From positions 86,869,569 through 86,933,568 of the forward strand of contig CM042152.1 of NCBI GenBank assembly GCA_023376005.1: a stretch of 64,000 nt of DNA. Direction: 5' to 3'. Shown here one piece after another: positions 22,757 to 33,069 of the stretch. The position numbers and the translations under genes were made by a program. A model generated the notes under the pieces. The model saw only the letters and a list, made by a program, of their open reading frames with translations. It was not told the origin of the DNA and did no database searches. The DNA comes from Doryteuthis pealeii (lineage: Eukaryota > Mollusca > Cephalopoda > Myopsida > Loliginidae). Each line of letters starts with the position of its first letter. Within the stretch, counting starts at the first letter, position 1.

Positions 22757-23430
22757 AGGCCACATACAAGGGTCACTCTAAAAAAACAGTTAAAGCTGTC
22801 AAGGCCACATACAAGGGTCGTAAAAAAAACAGTTAAAGCTGTCAAGGCCACATACAAGGGAAAAAACAGTTAAAGCAGTCAAGGCCACATACAAGGGAAA
22901 AAAAAACAGTTAAAGCTCAAGGCCACATACAAGGGACCTAAAAAACAGTTAAAGCTGTCAAGGGGGCAAGGGCAAAAAAAACAGTTAAAGTCAAGGTACA
23001 AGGTCACTCTAAAAAAACAGTTAAAGCTGTCAAGGCCACATACAAGGGTCACTCTAAAAAAAACAGTTAAAGCTGTCAAGGCCACATACAAGGGTCACTC
23101 TAAAAAAAACAGTTAAAGCTGTCAAGGCCACACACAAGGGTCACTCTAAAAAAACAGTTAAAGCTGTCAAGGCCACATACAAGGGTCACTCTAAAAAAAC
23201 AGTTAAAGCTGTCAAGGCCACATACAAGGGTCACTCTAAAAAAACAGTTAAAGCTGTCAAGGCCACATACAAGGGTCACTCTAAAAAAAACAGTTAAAGC
23301 TGTCAAGGCCACATACAAGGGTCACTCTAAAAAAAAACAGTTAAAGCTGTCAAGGCCACATACAAGGGTCACTCTAAAAAAAAAAACAGTTAAAGCTGTC
23401 AAGGCCACATATAAGGGTCACTCTAAAAAA
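22757..23430 (+). repeat. 45-bp minisatellite, about 16 copies
   Basis: The unit is GGCCACATACAAGGGTCACT, then CT, a run of A, and CAGTTAAAGCTGTCAA. The A run varies from 6 to 11. Copies 2-7 on the left (to about 23010) have lost pieces, while the copies from about 23010 onward are nearly identical, so the array is homogenised on the right and decaying on the left. A 45-base period leaves one frame open: plus KKTVKAVKATYKGHS repeated, or minus VTLVCGLDSFNCFFR, which accounts for the frames 22879-23091 and 23100-23318. The changing A-run length breaks frame between copies, which argues against a coding role. Confidence 0.9.
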
Positions 23431-23585
23431 CAAACTTATGAAACTAGCACATCATAAAGAATTTAAAAACAATTCATCTGGTGTTTTGTTCTCACACATT
23501 GTCAGTAAAACTGCCATGGACAACTGGTTCTCCCAGCTAAGAACAGTAACAGAAACTGCCTAGGCTTTTATACTTCTTCAACAGA

Positions 23586-23872
23586 CAAAACCACTCCAAC
23601 TAACAGGGTTGACAGGACGCTCACCAAGAGTCATCACTCATAACTTGGATGCGGTGAGTTCAATCTGTAACCTTGCAGGGTAATTCACTTCACATCCTGC
23701 TACATTCTCTGCCAAATTTTTTTAAACAAACCACTCCAACCAACAGGGGTAACAGGAGACTCACTAAAAGTCACCACTCACAACCTTGAGGCTGTGAGTT
23801 CAATCTGTAGACTCGCAAGGTAATTCATTTAACCTCTTACTACATTCTCTACCAAATTCTGTTAAACAACTA
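23586..23872 (+). repeat. Tandem pair of about 140-bp units
   Basis: Both units start 'AACCACTCCAAC(T/C)AACAGGG' and contain 'GTGAGTTCAATCTGTA' and 'CTACATTCTCT(G/A)CCAAATT'. The GTGAGTTCAATCTGTA part looks like a Pol III B box (GTTCAATCT), so the unit may derive from a tRNA-type SINE head. Confidence 0.65.
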
Positions 23873-24420
23873 GAAATAAAAAATGAAAGCTGTAATTAAT
23901 TTTAATATTGTATATAAATTCTAATAAACAGATATTTTGGTTGAGGTGATATTGCTGGAATTTATTTCTGAAGCAGAAGCAGATCAACTTCTGTGGTTTA
24001 TTTGTTCACCAATTGGTATTTCCAATAATGAATGTTGAACAGATCTTATCTTAGAGGATCAGAGACAAATGGAGACGTGTCTAAGATTCTTATAGAAATA
24101 ACATCAAAGAAAAATTATTTTCAGTCTGTTGGCCGGCAATCATAACTAAAAGTGAATGGAACTGGACAGAAAGAAGATGTTAAAAAATAGAGAACACTTT
24201 TAAATCAGACGATGAATGCAGAGGGACAGTAGATCTGATTTTTTACTTGTATAAAAAAACATAATTATCCAGACATTTTAAATAACTTGAGAACCGGTTG
24301 TGCAGCCTTGATGTAACTTAGCAACCAACCAGAGTGGACCATACTAAACATCTATGAATGAACACTCTCCTGTGGAGTTACTCAATTGGTTATGAGATGC
24401 CATCAAGTAAGCTTATGCAC
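23873..24420. other. Unassigned DNA
   Basis: No supported feature between the tandem pair and the candidate promoter. Confidence 0.4.
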
Positions 24421-24440
24421 TGTGCAATTGTTTTGTGGCG

Positions 24441-24726
24441 AGCCGGAAGTTCATACTTCGACAGACAGAGGTCGAATGACAAAAATAAGTAGTTTGCGCA
24501 TGTGGATCGTGCAACCTAGTAAAAAATAAAATTTAAAATAAAATTTGTAAAGTTCAACCAATCAGAGGCGTTCCCGCTTAAAAAGAAAAATTATCAAAAG
24601 GAGCCTCGCTGATCCTACCTGATTGCTATAAATGCTCAGACTTTTTCATTTTCAAGCAGAAAGATCTCACTTGTCTAAGGGAATTCACGTCACCCTTTTT
24701 AAGAACATTTCGCTTACATGCTGAAG
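24441..24726 (+). promoter_or_regulatory. Candidate Pol II core promoter and first exon
   Basis: Elements appear in the expected order and spacing. An ETS-type CCGGAAGT lies at 24443-24450. A CCAAT box (AACCAATCAGAGGCG) lies at 24556-24570. A TATA box (CTATAAATG) lies at 24626-24634. A pyrimidine-rich initiator (TTTTCATTTTCAAG) puts the likely start near 24654, 27 bases below the TATA. The following 70 bases have no repeat match in the window. They end in a donor-like GAAG|GTATGA with GT at 24727, followed by a CT-rich tract. An ATG at 24718 would give MLK before the donor; otherwise the exon is untranslated. CCAAT-TATA spacing of about 65 bases suits a tightly regulated gene. No downstream exon could be identified, so the product is unknown. 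A retroelement promoter is the alternative. Confidence 0.45.
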
Positions 24727-25140
24727 GTATGAACTTTCTCTCTCTCTTTAAATAATCATCGCTTTAAGAGACAAACTAAATATCAGTAAAAATACAGCTT
24801 GACTGATGATTATTTGGACGTACAAACTTTAACATTCTTTCTCATTGTGTGAATTGTAAAATATTTTATTACATTTTACATTTGAACTTAAAAAAAAAAA
24901 GAACTTTGGCGGAACCTCGCCCAGTATTCCATGCTACCTTTTTGTATACCTTTTGTTAATACAATTTTGTTTGTTTAATCAAGAGTTTTGTCTTCTATGC
25001 CATGTGCTTGATTTATTTATGGTATTTAAATGTTTGAACACTTTTATTGAATATTGACATCAAACTGCCCTATCTATCACATAATTTTTCTTGAAAATTG
25101 AACATTCATTTATGGAATATACTTGAAGAAGGCTTTTTGA
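24727..25140. other. Possible first intron sequence, otherwise unassigned
   Basis: A CT-rich start after the donor is followed by AT-rich DNA with a poly-A run at 24891-24901. Confidence 0.3.
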
Positions 25141-25690
25141 AATGATTCAGTGAGTGAATCTCTGATGAAATTTTGGTAACAATGCTTCAAAACTTGGCTG
25201 AGTAGGTGTTAAAAGTAATCCTCAATTTGGGAGGCCTTCAACAACTAGAACACCTGAAAATGTTGAACATGTATGGACTGAAATCAAAGAAAATCAGCAA
25301 TTGAAATGGGCACCCCTCCAGATCTACTTCTAATTGAATTAGAAGTAGATCATCTGAGGGTCCATGGATTATAGTTTTAAAGAATTTGAAGAAGAATCTT
25401 ATCATGAAATGTGTGGGAGAAAGATTTGCTTTGAGGTATCTCTCACAAGAGCAGAATGAATTCTATGATTGAATTGCACAGGAACTAGTTGAAATGGCTA
25501 ACAATATCACTAATTTCCCCCCAAAAGATTATAATCAGAGATGAGCCATAGGGCTGTAGCTTTGGCTCTGAGACAAAAGCCCAGTTTTTCTAATAAGAGA
25601 TTCTTGTGTCTCCATGTGTCTCCAAGAAGACACAGCAAAGTTGGAAGAATATCAAGTTCAGGTTGATGTTTTGTCAGTCATGTCTATATT
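25141..25690 (+). pseudogene. Decayed mariner-type transposase
   Basis: No long frame remains, but translated pieces in order resemble a mariner-type transposase. They are: PSTTRTPENVEHVWTEIKEN near 25228-25287 (linker after the first helix-turn-helix); NLIMKCVGERFALRYLSQEQNEF near 25396-25460 (second DNA-binding part); ELVEMANN and FPPKDYNQR near 25490-25535. The last should be the region around the first catalytic aspartate, which is lost. A downstream piece near 25600-25690 fits the part after the catalytic centre. Several stops and frameshifts are present. No terminal inverted repeats were found. A 31-bp palindrome sits inside. Confidence 0.5.
25321..25351. repeat. 31-bp perfect palindrome
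   Basis: GATCTACTTCTAATT is followed by one G and then its exact reverse complement. It lies inside the transposase relic and does not fit its coding pattern. Confidence 0.9.
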
Positions 25691-25823
25691 TCTCTATGTC
25701 AAACAATAAATAAGGAATACTACATTGAACTTCTTTATTCATTTCAAAAAAGAATGATAAGTAATTAATAATATAAATAAATAGAATGTATGTTCTATAC
25801 AGTTATTAGATAATGTCTATTTA

Positions 25824-26147
25824 GACACATAGTGGATATAGGCATTGAGTTAAGACAGTTCTGAGTGACAGTTATCTCTAGGCTGCTGGTTCAATCCTGG
25901 TCAAGGGCAATAGTAAAATAGAATAATAATTAACACAGCTTAACCCAGTCATGGTTAGTGAAATGAGAACAGTATACCCCATGGATTGAATAAAGGGTTG
26001 GGTTCAGAGTTCCATGAACACTCCCGATTACAAAGTGAAGGTTCCTGAGTTTGAGAAAAAATACCTGAAGAAGGCCGGAGGGCACATCAGCCGAAATGTT
26101 GTACAGATAACAACAAAGATGAGGACAATAGTCCAAATAATCCAAAG
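25824..26147 (+). mobile_element. tRNA-derived SINE, family S3 (copy 1)
   Basis: The head reads 'GACACATAGTGGATATAGGC', then 'GACAGTTATCTCTAGGCTGC' and a B-box-like GGTTCAATCCTGGTCAAGG. The body has 'AGAATAATAATTAACACAGC', 'GAGAACAGTATACCCC' and a tail 'ACCTGAAGAAGGCC', 'AATGTTGTACAGATAACAA', 'AAAGATGAGGACAATAGTCC'. Matching copies are at 43495-43847, 47305-47725, 53925-54355, 57829-58174 and 61181-61533. The open frame 25930-26145 on the minus strand lies inside it and recurs with every copy. Confidence 0.75.
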
Positions 26148-26788
26148 TTTTTGAGTTATGAGAGATGACATTCTTCCTTAAGATTTCTCCCCTACTACCC
26201 CACCAACTTAGAATATGCTCACTGTATCCCCTTCAGAGTCTTGGGAATAATACTAAACTGTACTTGAGTGACAGCCTTTGGAGCACTGAATGCACACAAA
26301 CTGTGATGCTTTCTCTCTCTTTCTGGCTCTCTTTTCTGTTGAGGCTACTCTCTTCTCTGCCTCACCCCTCTCCGTTGTATTATGAAATTATTTTACTTCT
26401 AAAACAATCTGTATAGGGTGACAAGACTTTCAGATCAACCTGTTCAATGAACATTGTTCTCTAACCTCTAGGCATAAAATAACCCCAGATGAGTTGACAT
26501 AAAATCAAAAAGAATCAATCAACCACTCACATAATTTAGAATCTACAGTAAAAAAAAAAAAAACAACCTAAAAATAACAAAATACACAACAGTCTATAAC
26601 TAAATATCCTGACTAATTTATTTATAAGCTTGTGAAAAGTTTGTCTTGTTTACCATCATTTAATAGAATAAATTGTTTTTGGTGCTTTTTCCATCATAAC
26701 AGTTATTAATGGGACTGTAAGTTGTAAGGTAAATCCTGATAGCATCCATATGTTTGAGAAAAGTGAAATTATATATATATATAAAGTA
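26148..26788. other. Unassigned DNA with a short M1-like piece
   Basis: On the minus strand 26460-26500 resembles the start of M1 ('GGGTTATTTTATGCCTAGAGG'), a weak match. The plus frame 26165-26416 has no domain. Confidence 0.35.
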
Positions 26789-27036
26789 AGTAAAGTCGTT
26801 GGGGTGGCCTAAGGTAAGTATCGGCCAATCAACGAGGGAGTCTATCCCCTTTTCACTAGCGCTAGATCAAGGAGATCGCTTCTGCGTCTGGGGTGGAGCG
26901 CCACACCTACCATCAGCTCCTTACTTTACCGCATAGATCCATGTGCTACTCATAACGCTGAGTTGGCAAGGGCTGGTATCGAACTAAGAACCTTGTGGTT
27001 TCTAGTCGAATGCTCTACCAACTGAGCTAACCCGAT
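26789..27036 (-). mobile_element. tRNA-derived SINE, family S1 (copy 2, best preserved)
   Basis: On the minus strand: 'CGGGTTAGCTCAGTTGGTAG' (A box TAGCTCAGTTGG), anticodon-like region, B box 'GTTCGATACC', then 'AACTCAGCGTTATGAGTAGC', a 'GTAAGGAGCTGATGGTAGG' block and the end 'GGCCACCCCAACGAC'. A (TA)n tract lies at its 3' side. The minus frame 26950-27150 is a shadow of the tRNA-like head. Confidence 0.85.
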
Positions 27037-27864
27037 GAAATAAAATCTATAATGAAATGAGAAAATAATACAGGGATGTAAAAGTTGTACATAAGTTTCC
27101 ATATTTCTATATAGAAATAAGTAAATAAAAATATATACTTTTGTGTACATTTATTTCCATTCATTATTCTCTGGAAAAGGGTTATGTTGAATGCATTTTG
27201 AAGCTTTATTTAGATTTTGCTATTTCTGTTCACTGGTATCTAATTGCTAAGCAGAGAGGTTAGTCTGATACAAAAAAAAATCATTTTTCTTCTTCAATAC
27301 TTTTTTTAATGATATTTAATAAGGAGCAATGACCTAGTGGATATGAGCCTGACATTTTTACCTGATGGTCATGACTTCAGTCCCAGGAAACAAAGTGAAC
27401 AATCACAAACAGAATTACAAGAACAGATTAACAAAAGAATAAACTAATAGAAGAAGATATAGGATATAAGATATTCCTGAATATGGAGAATGGAATAAGG
27501 TTGGTCTGACCCCACGTATTGAATAAAGAATTCAGTTCAAAATTATGGAAATGTGTGGGTACAATAGGTGCCCGAAAAAATTCTGAGTTTAACAATCGAG
27601 ATGCATTTTGTTTTTTTTACAAATACTAATAGCTTCATAACAATATATCATTTTCAGTTAATTTCTCTATCATATTCAGTTATCCTTTCTGCAATAAAAA
27701 GGCGTCAGTACATGTTCCACAGAATCTAAATTGAAAATTAAATCTATGGAAAATTTCATTTTACATCAAATAATGAATTAACATAATCAGAAAACATATA
27801 ATAAAACCTTTTGTGGAGAATGAGGATATAAATGTCATCATTTCACATTTAAAAGCATATTTAT

Positions 27865-27870
<6 letters not shown>
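27037..27870. other. Unassigned AT-rich DNA
   Basis: 'GCAATGACCTAGTGGATATGAGCCTGAC' with 'GGTCATGACTTCAGTCCCAGG' at about 27326-27387 has a tRNA-like A-box/B-box look and may be another decayed S3-like head. Otherwise nothing is supported. Confidence 0.35.
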
Positions 27871-27905
<35 letters not shown>

Positions 27906-27989
27906 AACACCTACACTCATTTCTCAATAGAAATGAGTGTAGGTGTTTGAGACAGTAATGTATATGTGCATAGATATCTCCCACAATGG

Positions 27990-28031
<42 letters not shown>

Positions 28032-28193
28032 GTATATATAAGAAACACCTACACTCATTTCTCTATTGAGACAGTAATGTATATGTGCATAGATATCTCC
28101 CACAATGGTTATATATATATATATATGAAACACCTACACTCATTTCTCTATTGAGACAGTAATGTATATGTGCATAGATATCTGCCACAATGG

Positions 28194-28228
<35 letters not shown>
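27871..28228. repeat. Tandem units of about 100 bp separated by (TA)n, first unit with a hairpin
   Basis: Three units share 'GAAACACCTACACTCATTTC', 'GAGACAGTAATGTATATGTG' and 'TCCCACAATGG', each followed by a TA run. Unit 1 adds a near-perfect hairpin at about 27904-27947, with 20-bp arms around a CAAT loop. The loop arm includes the same 'ACACCTACACTCATTTCT'. The frame 27966-28154 lies in this array and is not a gene. Confidence 0.85.
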
Positions 28229-28230
<2 letters not shown>

Positions 28231-28745
28231 ACAAAGATGGTTTTAACGTTTATGCTTTGAAATATATTCTAAACATGAACATATATGAATTTATTTTGTA
28301 TTATTAGATTAAATTAAGTTTAAACCATTGGATAGATTTAAAAAATATAAATATATATTGTATGTAAGAAAAGGCAAAATTTAGTTAATATCTGTATGCA
28401 TAACTACTGACAGCTTTCCTATTTATAAATAGGAAAGGTTTCTAATTCTGTATGTATGTATGTATATATATATATACATATCCAGTGAGAGATATAAGTT
28501 GGTGTTGTTGATAATTCATTGAAAATGCAGATAGATGCTGAGAACAATCTCCAAGGAACATCAATGCATCCAATGTTGAGTTTCCTCTTTGCATTGGACT
28601 TGTTTGTTTCTAAGTAAAATCTGCATGCAACGATAGGACGTAGAGAATAAGCAGTTTTAAGCAAGCTGTCTACTTTCAGATTAAGATGAAATACTTTTCC
28701 TATCGATACAGAAAAGCAGAAAATGCAATTGAATTATCCAATGGA

Positions 28746-28776
<31 letters not shown>

Positions 28777-28958
28777 AGCAATGGCATGCTATAAATACAT
28801 ATATCTCTTATTCAAAGCATCTTTATATGTTTGCTTGCCTTGTATGCATCAATCTATTTCTTTATGTGTTTGTATGCATCATAACTTTATTGCATTTTCT
28901 TGTTTCAGTACTCTTCGCTGTTTTCACTAATTCAGAAATTATCACTGAGAACTGTCCC
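28229..28958. other. Unassigned DNA with a (TA)n tract at about 28748-28775
   Basis: The frames 28419-28664 (minus) and 28686-28997 (plus) run through TA tracts and show no domain. Confidence 0.4.
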
Positions 28959-29345
28959 GGCCTCCTGCCTCAAAAATCGCTAGCCGGTGACTGCTGAAAA
29001 AAAACCCAGCTATGATTGAAGTCCATAGCTGAAGCAGTGTCACTTGAAAAAAAAACAAAACAAAAAACAACCAACTTGGGCGTTTTTCCAAAAACCCAAC
29101 CTAATCCTAAACCCCTCTAGTTAAATTAACAGTTTTATTACAAAATTTGTGGGTTCTATTTTTTCTGGGTCACCCTGTATACAGGTGACCCAGAAAAAAT
29201 TATTTTCCCAATAAACTAACCCTAAACCCCAACCCTAGTTTTTTTTTTTTTTCAAGTGAAACCGCTTTGGCTATGGACTTCAATCGTAGCTGGTGTTTTT
29301 TTTTTGGCACCTACCAGCTAGCGATTTTTGAGGCAGGAGGCCAGG
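28959..29345. mobile_element. Composite MITE: M3-related ends around pieces of the 11.8-kb MITE unit
   Basis: Inverted ends of about 95 bases: 'GGCCTCCTGCCTCAAAAATC', 'GCTAGCCGGTGACT', 'CCAGCTATGATTGAAGTCC', 'GTCACTTGAAAAAA' on the left and the reverse complement with changes on the right (29250-29345). Between them lie two partial units with 'CTCTAGTTAAATTAACAG', 'TTCTGGGTCACCCTG' and 'GGTGACCCAGAAAA', the inner unit of 11861-12285. One element has inserted into the other, or the two fold-back elements recombined. Confidence 0.7.
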
Positions 29346-29654
29346 ACGATTCTCCACAAAGAGTACCCTTGTTTCTTTCTACCATTATCTCAGACTCTCT
29401 TGACAAATGTTTTCACTAATTCAGAAATTGAATATGTTCATTATTGCATAAGCTATTCAAATGAGTATCCTCATCTTTGTTATTTTCATCATAACATTTT
29501 GGCTGCAGCATTTTCTGGACTTCCCAGTATTTTCTCAAGTTATGAAATGATCTATTGTTCCATGAATTAATCATATGAACATCCTTATTCCTGTTGTTTT
29601 TATCACTATGTTTTGGCTACTACATTCTTAAACCATCCTCACATTTTTGGTTGG
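29346..29654. other. Unassigned DNA with an internal direct repeat
   Basis: 'TTTTCACTAATTCAGAAATT' occurs at about 28920 and again at about 29409, on both sides of the composite MITE. Confidence 0.45.
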
Positions 29655-30016
29655 TTGATTGGTTTTAATCGCATGTCAAATGTCTAGGTTATTCTTTTCC
29701 AGGGGGTTAGGGAATTGTATTCATTGTATGTTTAAATTTACATTTTTTGCATAGTTGTTTCTTGATTTTCACACACAGTTATAAGATATCAAGTATTCCT
29801 ATCCAATACCATTTGCATGCTGTTATATCATTCCATTTATTCTTATCCAATACTAATAATTTTTAAACAGATCTATTTGACCCATAGATCGGGTCCTAAA
29901 AAATACTACCTCTCTGCATCACAGTGGACATGGGAGTAATGGCAATGAAAAGGTACTCCACACTCACCATATCTCCAAACTGGAGCCCCATCATCAGATG
30001 TAATTTATTGTCATAT
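29655..30016 (+). repeat. Dispersed repeat M1, copy 6 (longest)
   Basis: It spans most of the family: 'GGTTTTAATCGCATGTCAAA', 'GGGAATTGTATTCATTG', 'TTGACCCATAGATCGGGTCC', 'GGGAGTAATGGCAATGAAA', 'CTCCACACTCACCATATCTC', 'CATCATCAGATG', ending 'TTGTCATAT'. The family sequence (CATACCCAGGACA) resumes after the LTR at 30573, so LTR1 copy c is younger than this M1 copy. Confidence 0.65.
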
Positions 30017-30572
30017 TGTTACATAATTATGGATTCCTAATATCTTTTTAAGGTAGTATAGAAATCCTTATGGCGATCAGTGCAGCTGATGGCCTTGAGA
30101 GTGAGTGACAGCTTTTGACCTCACTCTCACCTTGCGTTCTGGGGATGGAACGTGAGAACAGAAGGCAATAGAAGGCCCTTCCGGTTTAAGGTGTAAGCAA
30201 CTGAGTTAGTCAGTTAGGAGTTAGAACTTAGAAGCGAAGGTAGCAAGATGTGAGCTCACTGCATGATTGTCTGGTCTGGGGTTCATGAATAAAGTAATAT
30301 CATTGTAAATCGAAGTCTTGTTGTTATTACTAAAAGCTAACAATGACACAAGGCTTCTGATAAGAAATGGTCCCCAACCGAATCCAGACCCGGAATCCCC
30401 AAATAAGAAAGACCAGACCTGTAGAAGATATACCAGACCTTAGAAGAACCAAGCCGGCCAGAAGAGTAAGACGTAAGAAGTATATAATGTATAGATATTT
30501 AGTGCCGTCCAAGAAAAGGCACTACGCAACAAATATATCTATTTGGTACTGTGACGATGCTGCTACGTTACA
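30017..30572 (+). mobile_element. Solo LTR, family LTR1 (copy c)
   Basis: It starts TGTTACATAATTATGG and ends GCTACGTTACA. The 4-bp target duplication is ATAT at 30013-30016 and 30573-30576. The AATAAAG signal is near 30285, with 'GACTTCGATTTACAATG' on the minus strand just after, a landmark of all copies. Insertion interrupts M1 copy 6. Open frames 30330-30512 (minus) and 30367-30636 (plus) lie in the LTR. Confidence 0.85.
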
Positions 30573-30576
30573 ATAT

Positions 30577-33019
30577 CCCAGACATCCTTTTTTGAGAGAA
30601 AGTTTTACATGCAGGGAGTACAGTCAGTGTATTTAATAGAAACTAATAGGATACCTTGGCATTTATATTGCATCTTGTGATTCCCTCAATAAAATCCTTT
30701 ATTTCATCCAGAGTATTCTCATCTTTTTGTAAAAATGTTCCTTTCATCTCATATTAGAACAATGCATTGATGAAAATGACAGTCTTATCCAGCAATCAAA
30801 ATATTTTTCTAAATTGAATTAATTAATTTTTGGCATATTCAAGTCTCACTGAATCCTTTCATACTTCTTATTATAAGATGATAATCCCAAGAAATTATTC
30901 TCTTTATTTACCATTATGCTATCAAGTGTGTGTTACTCTTATCATACTCTTGTTTCTTTCTCTTTATGTAATGATAATGTCTCTTGTTTCCTTCCTCTTA
31001 TAATAATCACAATGAATGATTCTCTTTATTTATCATTACATTATCCGAGGTGTGTTGTCTCTCATTGCATTCTTGCTTTTATTTTTTCAAACTAATTTCA
31101 TATAATTTGGGGATAAAACATATCCTACATACGTTTTTCCTGAAATCATAAATGACGTTAAAGGAAGTTTTAAGAAAATGACTTTCTAAAAAGTTGATTG
31201 TTAAAACAACAAAGAATAACAAAATTAGTAAATAATTACAAAAGTATTTCTTCAAAATGATCTAATGATCTTTAAACACATTTGTATTAGTTTTTTGGTT
31301 GGTTTTGAAGACTATCACAATGCAAGTGTAAAGAAAAAAGAAGGTAACTATGGTGTTGTTTGTTAACCTGTGATTTATTCTTAATATTTCGAGATAAAAA
31401 TCTCTTCTATAGAAGATCTCCAGAACTGAAGTTGTTGCTAGTGATTGTCCATTTGGTTCTGTCTCATGCCTTCCAAACTCTCTGTCTGTATGTGTGTGTG
31501 GGGGGGGGTGTTTGTTTATGTGTGTGTGTGTCTGTGTGTGCTTATGCGTGTGTTATTTGTAGACAAAGGATTTCTAGATAAAGGTTATAATCAACAATGT
31601 TTTTTTTCCAACATTTTTGAAAGTCGTGGGGATTGACAAATGAATAAAAATGAAAATAATAATAAAAAAAAAACTAATAATAAGATAAAATCATATAAAT
31701 ATTAAATAAATAGAAAGATCCCAGAGGCACAATCTGAACATGTTCGAAAAAGAAAAAGCTTCCAGCCGCAATATAAAAGGTCAAAAAGGAAGGAGATAGA
31801 AGAAGTAGTGAAAGGAACTATTTTCTGGTTAGAGAAAGTTTCTCTCTCAACAGTTAGTTGCAACACTACAAAGTTACAGGTGAGCATTCATTCATGAAAG
31901 AATGTCTGATACTTCCAATATTAACCTATGATTACTAACACTGGTCACATCATCCTTCTACTATTTTATTATCACATATAAAAATGCAAAACTAGAGTAA
32001 CACACAGTATATTGGGCATTAGTTATCATGTACCAGATACAATACAAAAACAATGAAAGCACATTACATGATAAAAATATCACCTTAAAGAAAATAAATA
32101 CATTATAAAATACAATTGTAAAGTATCTTTTTTCATTCCAGCATGAAAAAAATCTTGTTCAAATGAATCCAAGAATTAATAGTAAAAATTGAATATTAAA
32201 AAAAAGAATTGTCTTTTTCTTTTCTTTTTTCTTTTTAGCGCTTTCCAACAAAATTCTTAGCCATAATTTAAAAGGAATTACTACAGAATATCATGATGGA
32301 ACTGACTTTGGCATTTTGAGAAATAAGAAGAAGACTTTTATTAGCATTGCCAGACATAGTAGTCCTGCTTCCATAGTCTTTCACAGCAAATTATTTTAGG
32401 TGTCTGTCAAGATTGAATTAACTCAGTGAGCCGAATTTCTTTGATATTGCAAAAACAAAGTTGGAGAATGACTCAAAGAAGATGGTTCAGTAAAATAGTT
32501 AATAAGACTGGATGTTGGAGCAGAAATATATTGAATTGGTTCTTAATGGAAATTTTAAGGTGCACCAAATAAGACTGACATTTACTTTTTCATTTAGTTG
32601 AACAATACTCATCATTTTCACTCTTATATTTCTATGTACACATATATGCACACAGGTACTTGAAATGGATAATGTATGAAATGTGTTTATACTTTGCACG
32701 CATACACACATATTTTAAGATTACAAGATTTTGTATTTTTATACATACTCACACATGCACAGATAAAGTAGGGAAAAGGAAAGAAGATTATATATATATA
32801 TTTATAGATAAATGTACATACATGTTGTTCTAAGATTACAAAATTATACACACACACGTTTGTGTGAGAGAAAAAGAAGGTTTATATATATATATATATA
32901 TATATTAGGAAAAAATGGAAATGAATCCAATAGTAAATGGAAAGAATAATAAATATATGTGAAAAATAAGACCTATGAAGATTAATATTTGAAAATCTAG
33001 TTAATGTTTAAAATGTTTC

Positions 33020-33069
<50 letters not shown>

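Noticed and set aside
22879..23318. Long minus-strand frames with repeated LVCGLDSFNCFFR
   Set aside because: They are an effect of the 45-bp minisatellite period; A-run changes break the frame between copies.
22757..23430. A CRISPR-like array of direct repeats
   Set aside because: Units are contiguous with no unique spacers, and the genome is eukaryotic; it is a minisatellite.
26950..27036. A possible tRNA gene (A and B boxes with tRNA-like head, minus strand)
   Set aside because: It is the head of SINE S1, continues into a conserved SINE body, recurs at five other positions and lacks a clean acceptor stem.
31360..31636. Overlapping cysteine-rich frames resembling a small secreted peptide
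   Set aside because: The composition is produced by a TG/GT microsatellite; no signal peptide or stable cysteine spacing.
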